NCBI GenBank assembly: GCA_964493325.1
Contig: CAZBMD010000011.1
Location: 1-51,304 of the forward strand
Direction: 5' to 3'
From: CAZBMD01 sp964493325
GTDB taxonomy: Bacteria; Babelota; Babeliae; Babelales; RVW-14
DNA: 51,304 nucleotides
Shown here in pieces: positions 15,610 to 24,026 of this stretch; within the stretch, counting starts at the first letter, position 1; each line of letters opens with the position of its first letter. Position numbers and translations under genes: made by a program. The notes beneath the pieces were generated by a model that saw only the letters and a list, made by a program, of their open reading frames with translations, did no database searches and was not told the origin of the DNA.

Positions 15610-16575
15610 TTAGAAAAAAGAGCCACACTCAAAAGAATTTCCATTCAGCTCTTCGCCTTCGCAATAATCGCTCAGTTTTACACCATATTTTTCTTGAAAA
15701 GTTGTTTCCTCAACCAAGCCAGGATCTGGTGTTGCATGGAGGATGCGATCATCGCCCAGATAAAGCATAACATGTATCACGCTTGAGCGATTGCCAGAAG
15801 CTCTTCGTAAAAAAATGACGTCAGCTGGCTTTATCTCAACAGTACTGATCTTCTTGCTATCACGTCTTTGGGAAAAAACACCCCTAGGAATTATTCGCCC
15901 ACACGATTGATAAACAACATTTACCAGTCCTGCACAGTCAAAGCCACTATCAGGCAAAGCACTTCGACCTCCCCACTGATACGGCCTACCCAAAAGTTTA
16001 CGCGCCTGCTGAATAATAAGATCGCGCAATTCGTCTTGAGTTAACGATTCCAGATAATCTGCCGTAAAAATATCTTCTTTAGCAATTTTAAACGACCACC
16101 AACGCATATGACTAAATTCAAAACAATCATCATATTCTGTTACGTATAATCGCGCACCCATGGGCAAATTCTTTTCACTATGCAACTCTTCACTAAAACA
16201 TCTTGCAAGATCGGCTGAAACAAATGCAACGGAGCCTTGAGGAGGCAAATTTGTCAGAATAATATTATTAGAGTCTCCAGCTGTTGCTATGATCGATGTT
16301 TTTTTCTCAAATGTTTCACCGTATAATTTCTGATCATATTGATAACAAGTTGCCTCAGGATAACGATTGAATTGTGCAAATCGAATCAAATCTTGATTAA
16401 TTTGAGGCGCTGAACCACGAGTGAGATAATAATCTCGAATACATGGGGCTATTACAGTACCCTGAACATCACAATCATCAACAATAGGCTTATCCATCAT
16501 CAAAGCATCTTTAGAGCTCAAGGCTAGCAAGCCAACCAAAAACAATATAATTAAACGAGTTTGCTTAAATAACAT
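15610..16575 (-). CDS. Exported NlpC/P60-family cysteine peptidase
   Basis: 321 residues. Signal peptide about 1-22. Residues about 85-165 look like SH3-type strands (GSVAFVSADLARCF, GARLYVTEYDD). The C-terminal NlpC/P60 domain has PYQWGGRS, nucleophile C214 in FDCAGLVNVVY, H268 in VIHVMLYLG and H280 in ILHATPD. Enzymes of this class cut gamma-D-glutamyl-diaminopimelate bonds in peptidoglycan stems, in the periplasm. With the ftsQAZ genes, it indicates that some murein metabolism remains. The promoter at 16702-16730 resembles that of the ankyrin gene downstream. Confidence 0.9.
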   Translation of the reverse strand: MLFKQTRLIILFLVGLLALSSKDALMMDKPIVDDCDVQGTVIAPCIRDYYLTRGSAPQINQDLIRFAQFNRYPEATCYQYDQKLYGETFEKKTSIIATAGDSNNIILTNLPPQGSVAFVSADLARCFSEELHSEKNLPMGARLYVTEYDDCFEFSHMRWWSFKIAKEDIFTADYLESLTQDELRDLIIQQARKLLGRPYQWGGRSALPDSGFDCAGLVNVVYQSCGRIIPRGVFSQRRDSKKISTVEIKPADVIFLRRASGNRSSVIHVMLYLGDDRILHATPDPGLVEETTFQEKYGVKLSDYCEGEELNGNSFECGSFF

Positions 16576-16701
16576 ACTAATCCCTCTTTATTAAAAATCA
16601 GATCCAACCTGCAAAAAAGCATCACATAGCTACTTTCACAATCTATAGTGAGCCTCATAAGCATTATCAAGCAATACATAATTTTGTTAATTCATATTTG
16701 A

Positions 16702-16730
16702 ATTATATATAAAAAAGATATTTATTACAA
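16702..16730 (-). promoter_or_regulatory. Promoter of the NlpC/P60 gene
   Basis: On the minus strand: -35 TTGTAA (16725-16730), 17-bp spacer, -10 TATAAT (16702-16707), followed by CAAATATGAATTAAC as at the ankyrin promoter. Confidence 0.72.
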
Positions 16731-16869
16731 ATGCCATGCCTCTTGGCCTCTATAAGAAAACATCGTGCTCTTTTCAAAATAGTAATCCTAGTCTTATAGC
16801 TATCGATAGCAGTCTCTTGTATGATTATTAATAAAATTTTTTCCGGTTTTTAGAAAGAAGTGGTATTAC

Positions 16870-17589
16870 ATGGACGACGTGATAAAAATTAAAGCGGCTT
16901 TAAAAGATTTAATCAGCATTCCATCCGATAAAACATCTAAATTTTTTAAAACAGGTGCTGGCCACTATGCAGCGCAAGACATTTTTATTGGCGTTACGGT
17001 TCCCAACATACGCAAAGTAGCTAAAGATTTTGGGCATATCACGCTTGAAGACATTCAAAAGCTGATAAGCTCCCCCATCAACGAAGAACGGTTACTGGCG
17101 CTTATCATCTTAGTAAATCAATACAAAAAAGCTTCAAGCAGAGTCAAAGAAACGATATACCAATTTTATTTGAGCAACGTAGCACAGGTAAATAATTGGA
17201 ACCTTGTAGACAGTTCTGCACACCTTATCATAGGCGCTCACTTAGACGATAAAGATAGAAGCTCTCTCCTGACTCTTGCGAAATCAGAAATTATGTGGGA
17301 ACGAAGAATAGCCATTGTTGCAACCTGGGCGTTTATTCGAAAAAACGACTTGAAGTGGACCTTTACCATAAGTTCTCTGCTTCTTCAAGATACTCATGAT
17401 CTGATTCATAAAGCAGTTGGTTGGATGCTCCGCGAAGCAGGGAAGCGAAATCTCGCAGCGCTTGTTTTATTTCTCGATCAAAACGCAAAAACCATGCCCC
17501 GAACAATGCTCCGATATGCAATTGAAAAATTTCCAGAAGATCAGCGCCAAAACTATCTACTCAAAAGCAAAACATCACGCACATTATAA
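16870..17589 (+). CDS. AlkD-like DNA alkylation repair protein
   Basis: 239 residues of HEAT-like helical repeats. Family landmarks are present: VPNIRKVAKDF, the catalytic-face segment NNWNLVDSSAH (Trp and Asp as in AlkD), MWERRIAIVATWAFIR, KAVGWMLREAGKR and MPRTMLRYAIEKFP. AlkD enzymes excise N3- and N7-alkylpurines from DNA without flipping the base. The ATG follows AAGAAG. It stands alone between the leftward NlpC gene and the next rightward secreted protein. Confidence 0.93.
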   Translation: MDDVIKIKAALKDLISIPSDKTSKFFKTGAGHYAAQDIFIGVTVPNIRKVAKDFGHITLEDIQKLISSPINEERLLALIILVNQYKKASSRVKETIYQFYLSNVAQVNNWNLVDSSAHLIIGAHLDDKDRSSLLTLAKSEIMWERRIAIVATWAFIRKNDLKWTFTISSLLLQDTHDLIHKAVGWMLREAGKRNLAALVLFLDQNAKTMPRTMLRYAIEKFPEDQRQNYLLKSKTSRTL

Positions 17590-17694
17590 CAGCAAAGCTC
17601 TTTGGTACTAAATCTTGATTTTACAGCGATAGCTCAACTAGCATAAAAAAAGATCTAATCTTTGTAATACGTAAATCACTCAGGAGGATAAACA

Positions 17695-18366
17695 ATGAAA
17701 TTATTGATACGTTGTACCGGCTTATTGCTTATTCAAGGTTCATTTCTCTTAGCTGAAAACAACCAGCCGCAAAAAAGCTTTTATTCTGTAAGTGCAGAGA
17801 TAGCTCAGTTCTTGTCAACAAACGAATATGCCGTAACAGATTCACTCACATTGCTTCTTGAAAATAAAGCACTTTTTATCAACACTGTTGAATTTTATGC
17901 TGAATTCAAAAACACACTTCATGCTATTGTTAACCACAGAGATATAACAGAAACTATCCCTGAAAAAAAAGAGACCAAAATTGTAAAAGGGTTTACCGAT
18001 ATGATCTCTTTTTATATAGCAAATAAAAATGTAATTCACCGAGCCGGAAATTATTTTGCAAGCAACCAAGAGAAGATCAAAGCATCGCTTACTTTCTTTA
18101 GCCAGTACGGAGAAACTCTTGTCCCCTTTGTATTGCAAAGAAACGCACCAGTTACAAAAAACAGCACCCCAGTAAAAGCTGTAAATCTAACAACCGCTCA
18201 AAACCACATCAGAGGGATTAGCGAAATGACAGATTTTTTTACAAAAAATCAAGCAGACATCAAAGCAATGCTTGAATATTTTGAAGAACGAGAATGGGAG
18301 ATTATGACCGCTATGGAATTTTTTTCAAAAAACGCAAATATTCTAAAACAAAAAATAGGCTGCTAG
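17695..18366 (+). CDS. Exported helical-repeat protein of unknown function
   Basis: 223 residues. Not recognised. A perfect AGGAGG precedes the ATG and a signal peptide covers about 1-20. The rest is helical, with loosely repeated units of the form FFxxNxxxIxxxLxFF: FYIANKNVIHRAGNYF, FASNQEKIKASLTFF, FFTKNQADIKAMLEYF and FFSKNANILKQ. The regular spacing suggests an alpha-solenoid or long helical hairpins. It ends before a clear hairpin terminator (18381-18412). Confidence 0.75.
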   Translation: MKLLIRCTGLLLIQGSFLLAENNQPQKSFYSVSAEIAQFLSTNEYAVTDSLTLLLENKALFINTVEFYAEFKNTLHAIVNHRDITETIPEKKETKIVKGFTDMISFYIANKNVIHRAGNYFASNQEKIKASLTFFSQYGETLVPFVLQRNAPVTKNSTPVKAVNLTTAQNHIRGISEMTDFFTKNQADIKAMLEYFEEREWEIMTAMEFFSKNANILKQKIGC

Positions 18367-18380
18367 TTTAGAAACTCATC

Positions 18381-18414
18381 AAAGGGATGTTTGCATTGCA
18401 AGCATCCCTTTTCA
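18381..18414 (+). terminator. Terminator
   Basis: 14-bp stem from AAAGGGATGTTTGC to GCAAGCATCCCTTT with one G-U pair and a short T run after it, 15 bp past the stop codon of the preceding gene. Confidence 0.82.
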
Positions 18415-18519
18415 GATCGACTTTCACAAAAAATTTATGCACAATAATACCCGTAATTTAATAAGCAGTCAGAGGACAAATTCTGCTTAAAAATTCTTAC
18501 GATAAAGAGAGAAGACCTC

Positions 18520-18996
18520 ATGAAAAAACTTATGAATAATTTTCTGTTGTCCGTGCTCAGCATCGGTTTTTTTGTCAGCTCAAGCGCAGCAATGCAAGAA
18601 AAAGACCTCGCTCATCGCTACCTTGATTTTTTAAACGTAGCAAACCCTTCAATTGCTGAAATGGAACTACTTTTTTCACCTGACTGTCGCAAAATAATCA
18701 ATGGAGCAACAGCAAGCAAAAACATCGAGCAAATGCAAGCGCAAATCTGCAAGGTGCAAGATGAATTTACACTACAAAGCAGGGAGCATCTTGGAGAAGA
18801 TCACATAAAATTGTGCGAAGAACTCGAAGCTGACCATGGATTTAAAGTATGGTCCATAGAACCCTGTGAAGAAAATTGTTTTTACTCACACCAAAATAAT
18901 CTCTATGTCATACAATTTCTTGTTCACCTCCCCCCTAAACTCGATGTAGAAAGAGATTTATACTCCCTAGGCTTTAATTGTTATCGCCTATCTTAA
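18520..18996 (+). CDS. Exported NTF2/SnoaL-like small protein, probably frameshifted near its end
   Basis: 158 residues as read. Signal peptide about 1-24 (ending SSSAAMQ). The body, with DLAHRYLDFLNVANPSIAEMELLF and YVIQFLVHLPP, has the layout of NTF2-like proteins, though this is a weak assignment. The last residues (FNCYRLS) look random, while the frame one base over continues IVIAYLKIDEDGKICEINEVYN and stops at 19055-19057, which is a natural end for this fold. Removing one T from TTT at 18973-18975 joins the two. The full gene would be 18520-19057, overlapping the next gene. Confidence 0.7.
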   Translation: MKKLMNNFLLSVLSIGFFVSSSAAMQEKDLAHRYLDFLNVANPSIAEMELLFSPDCRKIINGATASKNIEQMQAQICKVQDEFTLQSREHLGEDHIKLCEELEADHGFKVWSIEPCEENCFYSHQNNLYVIQFLVHLPPKLDVERDLYSLGFNCYRLS

Positions 18997-19050
18997 AATT
19001 GATGAAGACGGAAAGATATGCGAAATCAACGAAGTTTATAATAACAGAGA

Positions 19051-20487
19051 TTGGTAATTGTGCAGCTCTTCAACTTTTTTTTAATACTTTTGGGAACCAT
19101 GATGACAACTCTTACTCCTTCGCATTGCACAAACCAAAAAGTCATTATTATTGGTGCTGGCATCGCTGGACTTACAGCCGCATATCGCCTTGCAGAGCAA
19201 GGTATTGACGTTCACTTGTACGAAGCAAAAAATCGAGTTGGCGGTCGCATCTTGACCGCACTTGTTGATGGTCATATTGCAGAACTGGGTGCTCAAAGTA
19301 TCTCTGATGGGGGCCCTGCAAAAAACATGCTAAGACTTGTCAACGAACTAGGCCTTTCGCTTTATCATAGCAAAATCAGTTTTGATCCTCACTACGTCCA
19401 TGACGGGCAGCTCATCCGCTTGGATCAGCTTTTGAGCGCATACAACTTCGATGAAAAAGAACTTACAAAGCTACTACCAAAACTTGCTCAAACATCAAAA
19501 AATATGCGCGATATACTTGACCACTTTTTTGACGCTGAAACTCCAGCACACAAAATATTAAGCTCCATGCTTGCCAATTACGAAGGGGCAGCGCCTGAAA
19601 ATTTGTCGGCGCAATACTGGCAAACACTTTTACATATGCTGCTTGGTGGTGTGTGCTCAGCGCACAGTTTTGAGCAAAGTGGCGCTGAGCATCTGTATGA
19701 TCACCTGAGCCTTGCAGGAGGAAACAGCACCCTGCCTGAAGCGCTTGCACAAAAGCTGGACGACAGAATACACCTGAATATGCCGCTACAAGCTGTTGGA
19801 AAAACTGCCGCGGGAGCATATCTTCTTAGCTTTCTAGACGGACAAACAATCGAGGCCGATGTACTGGTACTTGCCAATCCATGCTCAACATACAAAAATA
19901 TCAACATCCAAACAGATGTCATACCCAACGAAAGGCTTGCTGCAATTCGCCAGGTACACTATGGGGCCAATGCAAAAATTATTGTTCCACTTACAGGGGA
20001 TTACGAAAAGCGAATTCAGACGCTTGACGATGAGATTAATACCCATTTCAACGCTGATGAAACGGTACTAACGCTTTACTGCTCAAGAGAATCAGGATTT
20101 TATACCTCAAAAAACATTGCTGCTTTTTATCTCTCAAAACTTCCACATGTAAAACTTGTTTTTAACGATGAACATCTACCACAAGCTGACCCTATCATTG
20201 CTGAAGACAAGTCGTTTGTTCAGTACCATGGGCCAGTTGGACATAGCTGGCCGCAAGATCCATACATTCAAGGCTCATACCACTACGTTGCTCCTGGGCA
20301 AGAAGAAGTTTTGACCGCACAGCATGAGCATAACGGCGAACTCGTAATTAGACTTTTTGCGCCTATCGATAATTCACTTTATTTTGCTGGTGAGCATGCA
20401 TCAATTTTGGATGACGTTCCAGGAACAATGGAAGCTGCATGCGAATCGGGTGAGCGCACTGCACGAATGATCCTTAAATTATTTTGA
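19051..20487 (+). CDS. Exported FAD-dependent amine oxidase
   Basis: 478 residues from TTG 19051; GTG 19060 and ATG 19099 are other start options. The N terminus is hydrophobic (LFNFFLILLG), then comes the dinucleotide-binding motif VIIIGAGIAGLTAAYRLAEQG, the RVGGRI motif and the C-terminal FAD contact YFAGEHASILDDVPGTMEAACESGERTA. This is the flavin monoamine oxidase fold, which oxidises primary or secondary amines with release of hydrogen peroxide; the substrate cannot be read. A hydrophobic leader before the FAD domain is unusual for a cytoplasmic oxidase and suggests export or membrane anchoring. The next gene starts 10 bp downstream. Confidence 0.88.
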   Translation: MVIVQLFNFFLILLGTMMTTLTPSHCTNQKVIIIGAGIAGLTAAYRLAEQGIDVHLYEAKNRVGGRILTALVDGHIAELGAQSISDGGPAKNMLRLVNELGLSLYHSKISFDPHYVHDGQLIRLDQLLSAYNFDEKELTKLLPKLAQTSKNMRDILDHFFDAETPAHKILSSMLANYEGAAPENLSAQYWQTLLHMLLGGVCSAHSFEQSGAEHLYDHLSLAGGNSTLPEALAQKLDDRIHLNMPLQAVGKTAAGAYLLSFLDGQTIEADVLVLANPCSTYKNINIQTDVIPNERLAAIRQVHYGANAKIIVPLTGDYEKRIQTLDDEINTHFNADETVLTLYCSRESGFYTSKNIAAFYLSKLPHVKLVFNDEHLPQADPIIAEDKSFVQYHGPVGHSWPQDPYIQGSYHYVAPGQEEVLTAQHEHNGELVIRLFAPIDNSLYFAGEHASILDDVPGTMEAACESGERTARMILKLF

Positions 20488-20497
20488 GTAAATAATT

Positions 20498-21022
20498 ATG
20501 TATAAAAAGCCATCAAAAATTATGATTTTTGGCCGCCCTGGCAGCGGCAAATCAACCTTTGCTCTAGCGTTGCATAAAGCTACCAAAATACCGCTGCACC
20601 ACTTGGACAAACATTTTTATGAATCAAACTGGATCGAACGGGATTATCAGGAATTTTTAAAAATTCAGCAATCCATCATTGATAGTAACTCCTGGATTAT
20701 TGATGGGAACAACACCAAATCACTTGAGTCTCGATATCAGCACGCCGACGTTGTCATCTATTTTAATTACCCTCGGTGGCTATGTTATTGGCGAATATTC
20801 AAACGACTTTTTAAGAAAAATACCGACATTGATGATCGCGCAGAAGGCTGCGCTGAAACTATCCGCTTTGCATTGCTGCGGTACATGTGGAGCTTTGAAA
20901 GCCGGGTAGCAAACCAAATTGCTTTGTTCAAAAAAAAATATCCTGATATCAGATTTGTTGAAATCTCCTGTGATAAAGAATTGGAAGTACTCAGCCGTGA
21001 ATTAATGCAGCCCTCCTTCTAA
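20498..21022 (+). CDS. P-loop kinase-like protein (FlaR/adenylate-kinase-like)
   Basis: 174 residues. Walker A GRPGSGKST at about 11-19, then PLHHLDKHFYESNW, WIIDGNN and DVVIYFNYPRWLCYWRIFKR. This is the layout of proteins annotated as DNA topology modulation protein FlaR, which are small nucleotide or nucleoside kinase relatives of uncertain substrate. It begins 10 bp after the amine oxidase and is probably co-transcribed. No strong ribosome binding site is seen. Confidence 0.82.
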   Translation: MYKKPSKIMIFGRPGSGKSTFALALHKATKIPLHHLDKHFYESNWIERDYQEFLKIQQSIIDSNSWIIDGNNTKSLESRYQHADVVIYFNYPRWLCYWRIFKRLFKKNTDIDDRAEGCAETIRFALLRYMWSFESRVANQIALFKKKYPDIRFVEISCDKELEVLSRELMQPSF

Positions 21023-21165
21023 ACACGACTGTATTCTATTAAAATCTAGCTCAAACACCCGAAAACCTCAAAGAAAAAGACCCTGTTGACGCTCGCTTAA
21101 AAATTCACTATTATTTTAATAGTTACCTAGAAATCAATATTTTTAACTAATTTAAGAGGTTTACA

Positions 21166-21777
21166 ATGCTTTCTAAAGATACAGCTCTCAAACAAATTGA
21201 TGAGATCTACAAAGTAATAAAAAATGACGCTCAGGTTATCATTCCAGGTAAGCTGATGGTTGCTGTGGGAATTGCGATTATGGCAATACCGCTCATTGAG
21301 CTTGTTTTATCAACATATATCGACCCATTGCTCTTATCCGCAGGAGCTACAACAGCAATTATATTTGCACTTCGAACGCTATTTTACTGGTCGATTTTTA
21401 CGGGAATCGGAAAGTTTTCTTCAGACCCAAGAGCCATGCACCCCATTGTTAAAAAAGCGTGGGAAGTCGGAAAATTTTTTCCAATCGTTCCCGTTGCAAC
21501 AGCTGCGGCTCTTGCAGCAACTGGATACTCAGAACTCATCGCGCCAATGACACTTATTCTTGTCGGATGTCTTTATGCTCTCTTTGGACAATTTACTCCA
21601 ACTATTGTCAGCGTTACTGCCTGTGCTTTTATAGCAGGCGGACTTGCAGGAATTTTTTTAACAACACTTGGCATACCGCACCTTTGGATGTACCTTGTTG
21701 TGTATCAAGGACTAGGCTGTGTGCTTATGGGAACAAGCTTGCTTTGTAAACAGCGCTTTTGTAAATCTCAGGAATAA
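21166..21777 (+). CDS. Polytopic membrane protein paired with a winged-helix regulator
   Basis: 203 residues. Five to six hydrophobic segments, beginning LMVAVGIAIMAIPLIELVL, with a conserved-looking basic turn KKAWEVGKFFPIVPVA. No family recognised with confidence. AAGAGG precedes the ATG. The stop codon is 2 bp before a small winged-helix gene, an arrangement seen where a membrane protein and its regulator form a two-gene unit. Likely inner membrane. Confidence 0.75.
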   Translation: MLSKDTALKQIDEIYKVIKNDAQVIIPGKLMVAVGIAIMAIPLIELVLSTYIDPLLLSAGATTAIIFALRTLFYWSIFTGIGKFSSDPRAMHPIVKKAWEVGKFFPIVPVATAAALAATGYSELIAPMTLILVGCLYALFGQFTPTIVSVTACAFIAGGLAGIFLTTLGIPHLWMYLVVYQGLGCVLMGTSLLCKQRFCKSQE

Positions 21778-21779
21778 CT

Positions 21780-22073
21780 ATGACTATGCCAGGAGAAGAG
21801 CTTGATCGAGTTTTGCACCAACCAATTCGCACACAGATTATGGCGCACCTCATCGCTCATGAAAAAAGTGATTACAATACTATCAAGAAAATATTTAATA
21901 TTTCTGACGGGCATATGACCACCCACATGCGCCAGCTACTTGCTGAAAGATATGTAACAGCTGAAAAATCATTGGTTGATAATAAATCCAGAACAACCTA
22001 CTGCATAACCGATGCTGGCCGCCATGCATTTACAGAATATGTTAAAATGCTCAAGAAAATTATCGCATTTTAA
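21780..22073 (+). CDS. Small winged-helix transcriptional regulator
   Basis: 97 residues, a single winged-helix domain of the ArsR/HTH_34 type: VLHQPIRTQIMAHLIAHEKSDYNTIKKIFNISDGHMTTHMRQLLAERYV, then a wing with DNKSRTTYCITDAGRHAF. No metal-binding cysteines. AGGA precedes the ATG, and the gene is 2 bp after the membrane-protein gene, so the two are one transcript. Probably regulates that operon. Confidence 0.86.
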   Translation: MTMPGEELDRVLHQPIRTQIMAHLIAHEKSDYNTIKKIFNISDGHMTTHMRQLLAERYVTAEKSLVDNKSRTTYCITDAGRHAFTEYVKMLKKIIAF

Positions 22074-22089
22074 TAGGGTTATGATTTTT

Positions 22090-22632
22090 ATGAATATAAA
22101 AAGCAGCTTACACAAATCACTGCAAGCCCCATTGAGCAGTGAAATTGCTAGCGAGTATGGCAAGCTCATAAAACTTGTACAGCTCATCCCAAAGCAAAAT
22201 TTTTTTGATAAAAATTTTAGTGGTACTGGCGGCACGGTAAATGTTGCAGATATTTTGGCATATCAAATTGGCTGGGGTCATTTACTCATTTCATGGTATG
22301 AGTATGGTATCAAACAAGAAGCGTTTGTGATGCCTGGCGAAGGATTTTCGACATGGGATTACACCGCTCTTGCTGAACATTTTTATAAAAAATATTCTCA
22401 GTTAACATCTGAGCAACTTGAACAGAAGTTTTTGGAAGTTGTCACAAAAATCATAGATATTACTGAACTAGAATTTTCTTCAGGTAACTTGGATAAGCTC
22501 GGGGTATGGCCATGGTGCAGATTAAAATCCGGAAAAGAATGGCCTTTAAGTAAATGGATCAGGGTCAACACAATCGCGCCGTACAAAAGAGCACAGCTCA
22601 TCATCAAGAAAAAAGCTTTGTTAATTTTTTAA
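22090..22632 (+). CDS. ClbS/DfsB-family four-helix protein
   Basis: 180 residues from ATG 22090; ATG 22081 is equally possible. Family signatures: ASEYGKLIKLVQLIP, VNVADILAYQIGWGHLLISWY, and near the end KWIRVNTIAPYKRAQLIIKK. ClbS protects colibactin producers by opening the toxin's cyclopropane warheads, while most DfsB relatives have unknown substrates. Its 3' end overlaps the convergent APH(6)-like gene by 29 bp. Function here is open; detoxification is a guess from the family. Confidence 0.85.
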   Translation: MNIKSSLHKSLQAPLSSEIASEYGKLIKLVQLIPKQNFFDKNFSGTGGTVNVADILAYQIGWGHLLISWYEYGIKQEAFVMPGEGFSTWDYTALAEHFYKKYSQLTSEQLEQKFLEVVTKIIDITELEFSSGNLDKLGVWPWCRLKSGKEWPLSKWIRVNTIAPYKRAQLIIKKKALLIF

Positions 22633-23464
22633 AACTTTCTGCATCAGTCCCATCGTCCAGCGCCCATGCCCATGCAAGCACTGCCTGTACAAAACACCAG
22701 TCAAGAATTCTCTGATAGTCTAGATTAAGTGTTTCAGCAAAAAGGTTAATTCGGCTGCGAATAATCTGCATACTATCGTTGTGCGCAAGAAGCTCTGGAA
22801 TGGGGTTGCGAATAAAAGCTGCAACTTCATACGCAGGTTCACCTATAACACCTTTGGGATCGATCACCACCCAATCATTACCACTGCGCAAAATATTATC
22901 GTGATGCAAGTCACCATGCAGCAAAACAGGCGCCGCTGATGTTGCAAGCAAGTGATCGCGCAGCAGTCTTGCTTTTTGCAGATACTGAGATGGAATGTTC
23001 CACGCTTTATCAAGCGTCTGCAGCCAATTTTCAACGTGCGGAAACCCTGTGCCAGGCAACGGCGCTTGATGTAACTTTTTTATCACATCACAGACTATCT
23101 GCACTGCCATATCATCTTTTGTTGGGAAATAAGATTGTAAAGAACCACCAGGAAATGCACGTTCAAGCAAAATAATCCCATCGCTTTGATCTAAAAGATT
23201 AACAGCTCCAAATCCTAAAAATGCTTTTAAGGTTTTAGCTTCACGCTGCATCGCTTGAACATCAAGCCCTATTTTTAATATGATTGGAGAAGTTAATTGA
23301 AAGCCAGATAGAACGTAGTTGTAGCTTAAGTTATTGACCGGCGTAAGATCTTGTAGATGGTATTTTTGGGCAAGATTTTTAACCATTACTGGCAAATTAT
23401 CAAGCCACTTTCTGCCACGCTGACCATAGATATGAGTGATATTATTTTTAAAATTTATTGGCAT
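22604..23464 (-). CDS. APH(6)-like streptomycin phosphotransferase family protein
   Basis: 286 residues. The APH_6_hur family pattern is strong: LLERAFPGGSL, ENWLQTLDKAW, catalytic loop H183-G-D185-L-H-H-D-N190 and IDPKGVIGEPAYEVAAFIRNP. StrB-type members phosphorylate the 6-hydroxyl of streptomycin; others act on hydroxyurea. Length matches the family. The start is preceded by only a weak binding site. With the AadA-like gene (1032) and the other APH (12088), this is the third aminoglycoside-modifying homologue in the window. Confidence 0.9.
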   Translation of the reverse strand: MPINFKNNITHIYGQRGRKWLDNLPVMVKNLAQKYHLQDLTPVNNLSYNYVLSGFQLTSPIILKIGLDVQAMQREAKTLKAFLGFGAVNLLDQSDGIILLERAFPGGSLQSYFPTKDDMAVQIVCDVIKKLHQAPLPGTGFPHVENWLQTLDKAWNIPSQYLQKARLLRDHLLATSAAPVLLHGDLHHDNILRSGNDWVVIDPKGVIGEPAYEVAAFIRNPIPELLAHNDSMQIIRSRINLFAETLNLDYQRILDWCFVQAVLAWAWALDDGTDAESFKKLTKLFS

Positions 23465-23621
23465 GTTATCGGCATTAATTGTTATCTAACTATGCCGATA
23501 AAGCAAGAAGACCCTTGAAAAATAGTCATAACTATCTTAATTGCCATCATTAACGTGGTCTTTTATAATTTCTCAAACACAACAACTCAAACTCATTCAA
23601 CATTTTACAACAAGGGAAACT

Positions 23622-24026
23622 ATGAAAATGCGCGTTTTTCTCCAAAATAAATTATGGCGCGATAAAGCCGTTATTACGACAGAACAAGATGGCTCTAAAG
23701 TCCATTATAGATGCCTTGATGATATTGAATTCAATGAAAAACTTCGTCTCAAATTAGTTGAAGAGGCCGACGAGGTTGTAACCGCACAATCACATGATGA
23801 ACTCATCACAGAACTTGCAGACGTCTTAGATGTTATCGATGCTCTTAAATCCTTGCATGGTATAACCTCGGAACAAATAGCAAACGCTCAAGCAAAAAAA
23901 TATGCTGAACGCGGCAACTTTGATAAACGGATGTTTGTAGAAAAAACTGAACATCGAGATGGAAGCTATGGAGCATCATATTGCTTAGCTCAGCCAGAAA
24001 AGTATCTAGAGATTACTAGCGACTAA
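23622..24026 (+). CDS. MazG-like nucleotide pyrophosphohydrolase
   Basis: 134 residues. The all-alpha NTP pyrophosphatase core is visible: LRLKLVEEADEV, then HDELITELADVLDVIDAL, giving the EExxE...ExxD metal site, followed by an A-KKYAERGNFDKRMFVEK segment like phosphoribosyl-ATP pyrophosphohydrolase relatives. Such enzymes hydrolyse non-canonical or excess nucleoside triphosphates to monophosphates. The start at 23622 follows AAGGGAAA with good spacing. The 3' end overlaps the end of the convergent methyltransferase gene by 4 bp. Confidence 0.85.
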   Translation: MKMRVFLQNKLWRDKAVITTEQDGSKVHYRCLDDIEFNEKLRLKLVEEADEVVTAQSHDELITELADVLDVIDALKSLHGITSEQIANAQAKKYAERGNFDKRMFVEKTEHRDGSYGASYCLAQPEKYLEITSD

